Shown: positions 1 to 6,001 of the stretch, in pieces
Layout of the letters: every line of letters begins with the position of its first letter
Position numbering within the stretch: position 1 is the first letter of the stretch
Assembly (NCBI GenBank): GCA_002454975.1
Contig: DKJZ01000010.1
Coordinates: 1-10,328, forward strand
Direction of reading: 5' to 3'
Source of the DNA: Hylemonella sp. UBA6679
Lineage (GTDB): Bacteria; Pseudomonadota; Gammaproteobacteria; Burkholderiales; Burkholderiaceae_C
DNA: 10,328 nucleotides
Made by a program: the position numbers and the translations under genes
The notes under the pieces: model-generated
What the model saw: only the letters and a program-made list of their open reading frames with translations
Told to the model about the DNA's origin: nothing
Databases searched by the model: none

Positions 1-1660
1 CCATCTTGGGCGGGTTGATCATGCGCTGTGGGCACAGCAACTGCGCCGGGTCCATGTGCTGCTTGATTTGCGCAAAAGCCTGGGTGATGGCCGGGCCAAA
101 CTGCCAGCTGATCCACTCGCCGCGGCACAGGCCGTCGCCGTGCTCGCCGCTGTAAGCACCTTTGTAACGGCGCACCAGCTCACTGGCTTCTTCGGCGATA
201 GCTCTCATTTTGACAGCGCCTTCGCGGCGCATGTCCAAAATAGGCCTCACATGCAGCGTGCCCACCGAGGCGTGGGCATACCAGGTGCCGCGGCTGCCGT
301 GCTTGCGAAACACCTGCGTCAAGGCATCGGTGTACTCGGCCAAGTTTTCAAGCGGCACCGCGCAGTCTTCAATGAAGCTCACGGGTTTGCCGTCGCCGCG
401 CAAACTCATCATGATGTTCAGGCCCGCCTTGCGCACCTCCCACAGGTTTTTCTGCGGGGCATCGTCGATCATTTCCACCACGCTGCCAGGCAGCCCCAAG
501 TCGCCCATGAGTTCGACCAGCGCTTTCATGTGCGGCAGCAGGCTGGCTTTGTCGGGGCCGGAGAATTCCACCAACAACACGGCTTCTGGCTTACCGCCAT
601 TGATGGCGGGCGAGAGCGCGGTGCGAATGGTGGGCGCAAAAGCGGGGTTTTGCAGCGACAACTCAATCATGGTGCGGTCCACCAACTCAACCGCTGAGAG
701 CGCGCCGCTTTGCAGGTTGTGCCCCAGCTTGACGATGTGCTGCGCACTGTCCATCGCTTGGTAGAAGGTGGGAAAGTTCACCACGCCCAAAATTTTCGAG
801 CGCGGCACCTCGCTCAACCTCAAGGTGAGCGAACGCGTCAGGGCCAGCGTGCCTTCGCTGCCGATGAGCAAATGCGCCAGGTTCACCGAGCCGTCCGAGG
901 TGTAGGGCCGCTCGTTTTGGTTGTGAAAAATATCCAGGTTGTAGCCCGCCACACGGCGCAGCACCTTGGGCCAACGCGCCTCAATCTCACCGCGGTGTTG
1001 CAAAGCAAGGCCCTGCACAAACTCACCAATTTGCCGTGCGCGGCCGGTGCTGGCATCAAAACGACCGAAGGTTTGCAGGCTGCCGTCACTCAGCCACGCT
1101 TGCGCGCCCAGCACGTTGTGCACCATGTTGCCGTAAGCAATGGAGCGGCTGCCACATGAGTTGTTGCCTGCCATGCCGCCTAAGGTGGCTTGGGCGCTGG
1201 TGGACACGTCCACCGGGTACCACAGGCCGTGGGATTTGAGCGCGGCGTTGAGGTGGTCCAGCACCATGCCGGGCTCGACGGTGACCGTTCGCTCGTTCAC
1301 ATCGAGCGACACCATGCGGCGCATGTGTTTGCTGTGGTCGATCACCAGCCCCGCGCCCACGGTTTGCCCGCACTGGCTGGTGCCGCCGCCGCGCGGCACG
1401 ATGGGCACATTCAAGTCACGGCAAATGTCCAGCGCCAGTTGCACGTCTTGTGCGGTGCTGGGCACAAACACGCCCACGGGCATTTGTTGGTAGATGGACG
1501 CGTCGGTCGCATAGCGGCCGCGGTCGGCTGCGCCAAACAGCACCTCGCCTTGGGTCTCTTGTTGCAAACGCTGCGCCAAACGGCCGGCCACCTCGTTGCT
1601 GGCACGGGAGACCTGGTCATAACTGGCGCGGGTGATGTGCTTGGGCAAAGGAGCGTTCAT
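1..1660 (-). CDS. FAD-linked 2-hydroxyacid oxidase/dehydrogenase (GlcD/YdiJ type), 3' end cut off by window edge
   Basis: I translated the minus strand from the ATG at 1660-1658 and got 553 uninterrupted residues to the window edge. The protein belongs to the VAO/PCMH-type FAD-binding oxidases (GlcD, D-lactate, D-2-hydroxyglutarate dehydrogenases). The FAD-binding N-terminal half shows VPRGGGTS (residues 88-95), ATLGGMAGNNSCGS (158-171) and LIGSEGTLA (265-273). The C-terminal FAD-oxidase domain shows YAHASVGTLHVRP (461-473) and GEHGDG (505-510), the motif lining the substrate/metal site in this family. Residues up to 553 (MINPPKM) correspond to where stand-alone GlcD-like proteins end. YdiJ-like relatives continue with ferredoxin and CCG iron-sulfur domains to about 1000 residues, and the open frame leaves that possible here. 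An in-frame TGA at 1693-1691 limits the start, but no clear Shine-Dalgarno sequence precedes the ATG. It lies 92 bp downstream of the GntR gene on the same strand. The exact 2-hydroxyacid substrate (glycolate, D-lactate, D-2-hydroxyglutarate) cannot be told from sequence. Confidence 0.9.
   Translation of the reverse strand, partial: MNAPLPKHITRASYDQVSRASNEVAGRLAQRLQQETQGEVLFGAADRGRYATDASIYQQMPVGVFVPSTAQDVQLALDICRDLNVPIVPRGGGTSQCGQTVGAGLVIDHSKHMRRMVSLDVNERTVTVEPGMVLDHLNAALKSHGLWYPVDVSTSAQATLGGMAGNNSCGSRSIAYGNMVHNVLGAQAWLSDGSLQTFGRFDASTGRARQIGEFVQGLALQHRGEIEARWPKVLRRVAGYNLDIFHNQNERPYTSDGSVNLAHLLIGSEGTLALTRSLTLRLSEVPRSKILGVVNFPTFYQAMDSAQHIVKLGHNLQSGALSAVELVDRTMIELSLQNPAFAPTIRTALSPAINGGKPEAVLLVEFSGPDKASLLPHMKALVELMGDLGLPGSVVEMIDDAPQKNLWEVRKAGLNIMMSLRGDGKPVSFIEDCAVPLENLAEYTDALTQVFRKHGSRGTWYAHASVGTLHVRPILDMRREGAVKMRAIAEEASELVRRYKGAYSGEHGDGLCRGEWISWQFGPAITQAFAQIKQHMDPAQLLCPQRMINPPKM
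200..220 (-). repeat. Candidate copy of a short AGCT-type dispersed repeat inside the FAD oxidase gene
   Basis: On the minus strand this 21-bp block reads GGCGCTGTCAAAAT followed by GAGAGCT. It aligns without gaps to the blocks at 1695-1715 and 7215-7235. It is more AT-rich than its surroundings and encodes part of GAVKMRAIAEE (residues 481-491). That peptide segment looks normal for the family, so this copy may be a chance match. It has the weakest dyad symmetry of the three. Confidence 0.3.
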
Positions 1661-1692
1661 GGCAAAGTTCGAAACAAATAAACAAGAAATTC

Positions 1693-1716
1693 AAGCTCTA
1701 TTTTTAATAGCAGCTT
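1693..1716. repeat. Intergenic imperfect palindrome, AGCT-type short repeat
   Basis: This lies in the 92-bp gap between the GntR gene and the FAD oxidase gene. On the plus strand AAGCT-CTATT and AATAG-c-AGCTT flank a TTT centre, giving a 10-bp stem with one bulged base. It has no T-run on either side and is AT-rich, so it is a poor intrinsic terminator. It matches the core seen at 7214-7235 and more loosely at 200-220. Similar short elements are, from memory, abundant in Comamonadaceae genomes. The TGA that closes the frame upstream of the FAD oxidase start sits at its edge. Confidence 0.55.
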
Positions 1717-1752
1717 CATCAACACAGACGAGGCCTGGCGGGCAAATCAGCA

Positions 1753-2421
1753 TCAAACCTGGGGCTGCATCAAAGCCAGCACCACCTCACGCTTGTGCGC
1801 CAAATGGGTTTGCAAGACAGCGCGCAGGGCGGGCGCGTCGCGGCGGCTCAGCGCGCTGACCATCACGTCATGCTCCTGCACTGCGCGCGCCCATTTGTCG
1901 CCGTCTTGGTTGGAGCGAAAACGCAAGGCCTGCAAACGCGCATTGACCTGTTGGTAAGTGGCGGTGAGCACCGGGTTTTTCGCCGCCATGTTGATGGCCT
2001 GGTGAATCGCAGCGTTGAGCCGGTAATACGCCGAGAGGTCCTGGCGGGTGTAGGCCGCGAGCATTTCAAAATGCAGGGCTTGGATGTGTTGCAACTCGGC
2101 ATCGGTGACGCGCTGCGCAGCCAGCTCACCCGACAACCCCTCGAGCCCAGCCATCACCTCAAAAGTGTTGCGCACATCTTGCTCGGTGAGCTGCAGGGCA
2201 ATCGCCCCGCGGTTGGGCAGCAAAGCCACCAGGCCCTCAGCGGCAAGCATTTTGATGGCTTCGCGCAAAGGGGTGCGTGAGACTTGCAGCACCTCGCTGA
2301 GCTCGCGCTCATTGAGCTTGGCGCCCGGCGCGATCTGCCCCTCCACCAGCATTTGCCGCAAACGCTGCGCCACCTGCTCATGCAGGGCGGCCCTGGGGAT
2401 GGCTTGCAACACAGCGCTCAT
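1753..2421 (-). CDS. GntR-family transcriptional regulator, FCD (FadR/GlcC-like) subfamily
   Basis: This 222-residue DNA-binding regulator has an N-terminal winged helix-turn-helix (about residues 12-77; LNERELSEVLQVSRTPLREA at 36-55, then the wing LLPNRGAIAL at 68-77). It is followed by an all-helical FCD ligand-binding domain (about 84-215). FCD proteins bind a metal and a small carboxylate through Asp/Asn and His residues, and candidates here are N136, H140, H184 and H206. The frame is open up to 2577, but homology begins near AALHEQVAQRLRQ (residues 11-23), so I chose the ATG at 2421. The extra 52 residues of the longer frame would be translated from the AT-rich promoter region. No Shine-Dalgarno sequence is visible upstream. 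It sits between a minus-strand FAD oxidase and a divergent aminotransferase, like GlcC beside glcD in E. coli. An inverted repeat just upstream suggests autoregulation. The effector is unknown; glycolate, glyoxylate or another 2-hydroxyacid is an inference from context. Confidence 0.93.
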   Translation of the reverse strand: MSAVLQAIPRAALHEQVAQRLRQMLVEGQIAPGAKLNERELSEVLQVSRTPLREAIKMLAAEGLVALLPNRGAIALQLTEQDVRNTFEVMAGLEGLSGELAAQRVTDAELQHIQALHFEMLAAYTRQDLSAYYRLNAAIHQAINMAAKNPVLTATYQQVNARLQALRFRSNQDGDKWARAVQEHDVMVSALSRRDAPALRAVLQTHLAHKREVVLALMQPQV

Positions 2422-2425
2422 GTGG

Positions 2426-2441
2426 TTTTTGTATTCAAAAA
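2426..2441. promoter_or_regulatory. Candidate GntR operator O1 next to the regulator's start codon
   Basis: The 16-bp sequence TTTTTGTATTCAAAAA is an inverted repeat with perfect 6-bp arms (TTTTTG/CAAAAA) and a 4-bp centre. Its core TTGTATTCAA fits the GT-N-AC-like palindromes bound by FCD-type GntR proteins. It ends 4 bp from the ATG of the GntR gene, where a bound protein would block its transcription or initiation. A near-identical core recurs at 2489-2502. Confidence 0.6.
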
Positions 2442-2458
2442 AGAGGTCATTTTTAGCG

Positions 2459-2464
2459 ATTTTA
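2459..2464 (-). promoter_or_regulatory. Possible -10 element for the GntR gene
   Basis: On the minus strand this hexamer is TAAAAT, five of six matches to the sigma-70 -10 consensus. The best upstream hexamer at an 18-bp spacing is TTCATT, a poor -35. Transcription from here would start near 2452 and place operator O1 in the short 5' untranslated region. This is a weak call that rests mainly on position. Confidence 0.3.
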
Positions 2465-2476
2465 AGACAAAATCGG

Positions 2477-2505
2477 TTGACAAATGAATTTTGTATGCAA
2501 AAAAT
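2477..2505 (+). promoter_or_regulatory. Putative sigma-70 promoter of the aminotransferase-tctC operon
   Basis: A consensus -35 TTGACA at 2477-2482 is followed after 17 bp by AAAAAT at 2500-2505, four of six matches to TATAAT. The region is AT-rich compared with the flanking genes. Transcription would start around 2512, giving a leader of roughly 60 bases before the ATG at 2576. The spacer and -10 overlap operator O2, which would suit repression. Confidence 0.5.
2489..2502. promoter_or_regulatory. Candidate GntR operator O2 over the aminotransferase -10 region
   Basis: The sequence TTTTGTATGCAAAA is an inverted repeat with 5-bp arms (TTTTG/CAAAA) and a 4-bp centre. It shares TTGTATNCAA with O1. 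The two centres are 62 bp apart, close to six helical turns, so dimers on both sites would lie on the same DNA face. The site overlaps the -10 of the plus-strand promoter, which suggests repression when the regulator is bound. Confidence 0.6.
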
Positions 2506-2530
2506 AGGGGCTTGCTTGAACACCTTGAGC

Positions 2531-2556
2531 ATCTCCCTTTTGAATCTCCCTTTTGA
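2531..2556 (+). repeat. Perfect 13-bp tandem duplication in the aminotransferase leader
   Basis: The unit ATCTCCCTTTTGA occurs twice head to tail (2531-2543 and 2544-2556) in the untranslated leader, ending 19 bases before the ATG at 2576. The CTCC core resembles the anti-Shine-Dalgarno sequence. It may simply be a slippage duplication. Confidence 0.8.
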
Positions 2557-2575
2557 TTTAGAACCAACAGACACC

Positions 2576-3793
2576 ATGCTCGTTACCGACTTTCACCCCA
2601 CTGGCCGCCACTTCCTGCAGATTCCTGGCCCCTCCCCCGTGCCCGAGCGCGTGCTGCGCGCCATGAGCCTGCCCACCATCGACCACCGCGGCCCCGAGTT
2701 CGCCATGCTGGGCAAGAAGGTGCTGCGCGATGTGCAGCGCATCTTCCAAACCATCCAGCCAGTGATGATTTACCCGGCTTCAGGCACCGGTGCTTGGGAG
2801 GCCGCCTTGGTCAACACCTTGAGCGCGGGCGACCATGTGCTGATGTACGAGACCGGTCACTTCGCGTTTTTGTGGAACAAACTCGCCACACGCCTGGGCC
2901 TCAAAACCGAGGTGCTGAGCCTGCCCGGCATGGAAGGCTGGCGCCACGGTGTGCAAGCGCATTTGATTGAAGAGCGTTTGAAGGCCGACACCGCACACAG
3001 CATCAAAGCGGTGTGCGTGGTGCACAACGAAACCTCCACCGGCGTGACCAGCGACATCGCCGCGGTGCGCCGCGCCATGGATGCGGCCAAGCACCCCGCC
3101 CTGTTGTTGGTCGACACCATCTCCGGCCTGGCCGGTGCGGATTACCAGCACGACGCTTGGGGTGTGGACGTGTCCATCAGCGGCTCGCAAAAAGGCTTGA
3201 TGCTGCCGCCCGGCATCAGCTTCAACGCCTTGTCGGCCAAAGCCATCGAAGCCAGCAAGCACGCCACCTTGCCCAAAGCCTTCTGGGCTTGGGACGAGAT
3301 CATTGAGATGAACAAAGGCGGCTACTGGCCCACCACCCCCAACACCAATTTGCTTTACGGTTTGAGCGAAGCTTGCGACATGATTTTGGGCCAGGGTTTG
3401 GAAGCCGTGTTCGCCCGCCACCAGCGCTGGGCCGCCGGTGTGCGCGCTGCGGTGCGCGCCTGGGGCTTGCCCATCCAGTGCGCCGACGAGAAGGTGTACT
3501 CCCCCATCTTGACCGGCGTGATGACGCCTGAGGGTGTGGACGCCGATGCGGTGCGCAAAATCATCCACGAGCGTTTTGACTGCTCGCTGGGCACGGGCCT
3601 GGGCAAGATCAAAGGCCGCATGTTCCGCATTGGCCACCTGGGCGACAGCAACGACCTGACCCTGATTGCCACCGTGGCTGGTTGCGAAATGGGCCTCAAA
3701 CTCGCAGGGGTACGCTTGGCAGGTTCGGGCGTTCAGGCCATCATGGACCACTACGCCAGCCACCCGGTCGCGCTGCCCCTGCAAGCCGCCTAA
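2576..3793 (+). CDS. Serine--glyoxylate/alanine--glyoxylate-type aminotransferase (class V, PLP)
   Basis: This 405-residue cytosolic PLP enzyme of aminotransferase class V matches the length and layout of bacterial serine--glyoxylate aminotransferases (SgaA type). These convert L-serine plus glyoxylate to hydroxypyruvate plus glycine. Recognisable features are IPGPSPVPERVLRAM (residues 16-30), DHRGPEF (36-42), phosphate-binding SGTGAWE (69-75), the cofactor Asp in VDTISGLAG (D180), the Schiff-base lysine in SGSQKGLMLPPG (K206), and carboxylate-binding FRIGHLGD (R351). The ATG at 2576 is chosen because homology begins within ten residues; upstream in-frame codons belong to the promoter region. 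No good Shine-Dalgarno sequence is visible. It is divergent from the GntR gene and 37 bp upstream of the tctC-like gene, so the two are probably co-transcribed. Related enzymes use other amino donors or 2-oxoacids, so the exact substrate pair is inferred from the family. Confidence 0.9.
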   Translation: MLVTDFHPTGRHFLQIPGPSPVPERVLRAMSLPTIDHRGPEFAMLGKKVLRDVQRIFQTIQPVMIYPASGTGAWEAALVNTLSAGDHVLMYETGHFAFLWNKLATRLGLKTEVLSLPGMEGWRHGVQAHLIEERLKADTAHSIKAVCVVHNETSTGVTSDIAAVRRAMDAAKHPALLLVDTISGLAGADYQHDAWGVDVSISGSQKGLMLPPGISFNALSAKAIEASKHATLPKAFWAWDEIIEMNKGGYWPTTPNTNLLYGLSEACDMILGQGLEAVFARHQRWAAGVRAAVRAWGLPIQCADEKVYSPILTGVMTPEGVDADAVRKIIHERFDCSLGTGLGKIKGRMFRIGHLGDSNDLTLIATVAGCEMGLKLAGVRLAGSGVQAIMDHYASHPVALPLQAA

Positions 3794-3817
3794 GGCGCGT
3801 ATCCAACAATAAAACCC

Positions 3818-3823
3818 GAGGAG
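3818..3823 (+). promoter_or_regulatory. Strong ribosome binding site of the tctC-like gene
   Basis: GAGGAG ends 7 bases before the ATG at 3831. It fixes that start and contrasts with the aminotransferase, GntR and FAD oxidase genes, none of which has an evident Shine-Dalgarno sequence. Confidence 0.75.
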
Positions 3824-3830
3824 ACACACC

Positions 3831-4808
3831 ATGAAACGCAGAACCTTGCTGCAAGCCACCGGTGCTGCGGCCGCCACCCTGGCCGCGCCCATGATCAAAG
3901 CGCAAACCTTGCCCAACGGCCCCATCCGCATCATCGTGGGCTTTCCCCCGGGCGGCGGCACCGACGCGCTGGCGCGTGTGGTGGCGCAAAAGCTCACAAC
4001 GATGTGGAACACCAGCATCGTGATTGAAAACAAAGCCGGTGCGGCGGGTGTGATTGCGGCAGATTTCACGGCCAAGCAACCGTCGGACGGCAACACGCTC
4101 TTGATGGCCCACATCAACAGCCACGCCCTGGCCCCGAGCCTGCAGCCCAAGCTGGGCTATGTGGTGGAGCGCGACTTTGTGCCGATCTGCCTGGTGGGTG
4201 TCACCCCCAACTTGCTGATTTGCAACGAAGCCCAACCAGCCAAAAATGTGAAAGACCTGGTGGCGCTGTGCAAGGCCAAGCCCGGGCAAATCAGCTTTGC
4301 CTCCGCAGGTGGCGGCTCGGCCCAACACCTGGCGCTGGAGATGTTCAAGCTGCGTGCGGGCATTGATGCGTTGCATGTGCCCTACAAAGGTTCGGGCCCA
4401 GCGCTTACCGACCTGATTGGTGGGCAAGTGAACTACTGCTTTGAGACCATGACCTCGGCCACCCCGCATGTCAAAAGCGGCAAGGCCATTGCGCTGGCGC
4501 AAACCCGCACCAAGCGCGCCAAGGGCCACCCCAACGTGCCCACCATGGACGAGCAAGGCTTTGCCGGGTTCGATGCCACCACCTGGTACGGTTTGGTTGC
4601 ACCGGGCAAGCTGCCTGCGGCCATGGCCCAGCGCATGAACGAAGACATCAACAAGGTCTTGGCCATGCCCGATGTGCAAGAAAAACTCGACCAGTACGGC
4701 GCTGAAGACGGCGGCGGCACACAGCAACGCTTTGTCGACTTCATCAAAAACGAACAGGCCAAATGGGCCAAGGTCATCAAAGACGCCAAGGTCTCGGCTG
4801 ACGCTTAA
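3831..4808 (+). CDS. Bug/TctC-family periplasmic solute-binding protein with Tat-like signal peptide
   Basis: This 325-residue protein has the usual length of the Bordetella uptake gene (Bug)/TctC family, the extracytoplasmic receptors of tripartite tricarboxylate-type transporters. The N-terminus has a twin-arginine-like motif (KRRTLLQ, residues 2-8), a hydrophobic Ala-rich stretch (about 9-21) and a likely cleavage after IKA at residue 24. Typical family features follow: RIIVGFPPGGGTDALAR, the ENKAGAAGVIAADFTAKQPSDG block, HVPYKGSGPALTDLIGGQV, and a C-terminal domain ending in a Lys-rich helix. Bug receptors bind small carboxylates, often dicarboxylates or aromatic acids. No TctA or TctB membrane gene is in the window, a common situation for Burkholderiales paralogues that share a permease or act as sensors. 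It follows the aminotransferase by 37 bp and precedes an intrinsic terminator, so it is the last gene of a two-gene operon. The ligand is unknown; the context suggests a hydroxyacid or similar carboxylate. Confidence 0.92.
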   Translation: MKRRTLLQATGAAAATLAAPMIKAQTLPNGPIRIIVGFPPGGGTDALARVVAQKLTTMWNTSIVIENKAGAAGVIAADFTAKQPSDGNTLLMAHINSHALAPSLQPKLGYVVERDFVPICLVGVTPNLLICNEAQPAKNVKDLVALCKAKPGQISFASAGGGSAQHLALEMFKLRAGIDALHVPYKGSGPALTDLIGGQVNYCFETMTSATPHVKSGKAIALAQTRTKRAKGHPNVPTMDEQGFAGFDATTWYGLVAPGKLPAAMAQRMNEDINKVLAMPDVQEKLDQYGAEDGGGTQQRFVDFIKNEQAKWAKVIKDAKVSADA

Positions 4809-4825
4809 AATCCAAGCACTTCACC

Positions 4826-4850
4826 AGGCGGGCAGCTGGCCCGCCTTTTT
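4826..4850 (+). terminator. Rho-independent terminator after the tctC-like gene
   Basis: An 8-bp perfect stem (AGGCGGGC at 4826-4833, GCCCGCCT at 4839-4846) with the 5-base loop AGCTG is followed by a run of five T (4846-4850). It starts 17 bp after the tctC stop codon and ends the aminotransferase-tctC operon. Confidence 0.92.
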
Positions 4851-4883
4851 CATGCCTGTTTGAACAACGGACCACGCTGCGCT

Positions 4884-5993
4884 GTGTCACACCCCAAGCG
4901 TCAACTGCACCTGGATTTGCTCAAGCTGCTTGGGGCGCAGCTCATTGTGTGGCACCACTTTTCGCTGTACGGCCCGGCCGCGCAGGTGCTGCACACCGCC
5001 GCACCTGGGCTGATGGCTTGGCTGCACGAGTACGCGCGCATGGCGGTGCAAATTTTTCTGGTGGTGGGGGGCTTTTTGGCCGCGCAGCACCTGAGCAAAC
5101 CCATGGAGACGCGCTGGCAAGCGGTGGTGGCACGGGTGTGGCTGCGCTACCGCCGTCTGGTCTTGCCCTTCATGGTGGCCATGCTCTTGGCCGTGCTCAG
5201 CGCAGCGGTGTCGCGTGCGCACTTGCCCAGCGACGGTTTTGTGCCCGATGCGCCCAGCACCTTGCAAGTGCTGGCCCACGCCCTGCTGTTACACGACGTG
5301 CTGGGCCAGCCCGCCTTGTCCACAGGCGTGTGGTACGTGGCCATCGACCTGCAGCTGTTTGCCCTGCTGACCGCGCTGGTGTGGCTCGGGCCTGTCATTC
5401 GGCCGGGGCCTGTTGCCTCACCCCACCTTCACCCGGCTTGGCCTGTGCTCACTTGGGGCTTGGTGGCCGGTTTGGCCGCTCTGTCTTTGCTGGTCTTGAA
5501 CCGCATGGCCGCACTGGATGCCTATGCGCCTTATTTTTTTGGTGCCTACGGGCTGGGCGTCTTGGCCTATGGCATCGCGCGCACCGCACGCACCCAACAC
5601 ACATGGCTGTTGGCGCTGACCTGTTTGGGCGTGCTCGCGCTGGTGGTGGACTACCGCGAGCGCATCGTGCTGGCCCTGGGCGTGGCTTTGCTGCTCGCGC
5701 TGGGTGGGGCCTGGTCTGGATACTTGGCCAAGCTGCCTGCTTGGTTGCAACAGCTCATCGCGCGTGGAGGACAAGTGTCTTATGCGCAGTTTCTCAACCA
5801 CTTTGCCCTGCTGATGCTGGGCAACGCAGGGTTTGCACTGGCGGTGCAAGCCTGGGCACTTGAATCAGCTCAACAAGTTGCCCTGGCTGGCGTGGTGTTG
5901 GTGGTTTACTGGCTGCTCAGCCTGTGGCTGGGGGCGTGGTTTGAGCGGCACGTTGAGGTGCCGCTCACCCGCTGGCGATCACACCGGGCTTAA
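4884..5993 (+). CDS. Acyltransferase-3 family integral membrane protein (OafA/YrhL-like)
   Basis: This is a polytopic inner-membrane protein of about 369 residues in the acyltransferase-3 family. These proteins move acyl groups, often acetyl, from the cytoplasm onto surface glycans, lipids or other acceptors. Numbering from the GTG at 4884, family signatures are the first-helix motif LLKLLGAQLIVWHHF with H24/H25, the QIFLVVGGFLAAQ segment (56-68) matching the family's 'FFVLSGFL', RYRRLVLPF (88-96), and a WYVAIDLQLF segment matching 'WSLSVEEQFY'. Roughly ten hydrophobic segments follow to the Arg-rich C-terminus. The frame is open to a TTG at 4860, but that codon lies right after the terminator and has no ribosome site. 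GTG at 4884 puts the start just before the conserved region, with only a weak GGA 12 bases upstream, so the start is uncertain. No promoter is visible between the terminator and the gene. Its stop lies 8 bp from the alaS stop on the other strand. The acceptor molecule is unknown and no glycan genes are nearby. Confidence 0.82.
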   Translation: MSHPKRQLHLDLLKLLGAQLIVWHHFSLYGPAAQVLHTAAPGLMAWLHEYARMAVQIFLVVGGFLAAQHLSKPMETRWQAVVARVWLRYRRLVLPFMVAMLLAVLSAAVSRAHLPSDGFVPDAPSTLQVLAHALLLHDVLGQPALSTGVWYVAIDLQLFALLTALVWLGPVIRPGPVASPHLHPAWPVLTWGLVAGLAALSLLVLNRMAALDAYAPYFFGAYGLGVLAYGIARTARTQHTWLLALTCLGVLALVVDYRERIVLALGVALLLALGGAWSGYLAKLPAWLQQLIARGGQVSYAQFLNHFALLMLGNAGFALAVQAWALESAQQVALAGVVLVVYWLLSLWLGAWFERHVEVPLTRWRSHRA

Positions 5994-6001
5994 AAACTCG
6001 C

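Noticed and set aside
1693..1716. Reading the GntR-FAD oxidase intergenic hairpin as an intrinsic terminator
   Set aside because: The stem is AT-rich and no T-run follows on the minus strand, so it is better described as a dispersed palindrome; read-through into the oxidase gene remains likely.
2422..2577. 52-residue N-terminal extension of the GntR regulator
   Set aside because: It would be encoded by the AT-rich promoter/operator region, has no ribosome site, and is absent from the normal architecture of the family, which starts a few residues before the winged helix.
2780..4150. 456-codon minus-strand open frame opposite the aminotransferase and tctC-like genes
   Set aside because: It covers two genes with clear motifs and a strong ribosome site on the other strand. 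Its Gly/His/Ala/Val-rich translation matches no family.
4949..5863. 304-codon plus-strand frame overlapping the acyltransferase
   Set aside because: The alternative frame gives a membrane protein with family motifs and conserved spacing, while this one is Arg/Ala/Gly-rich with no motif.
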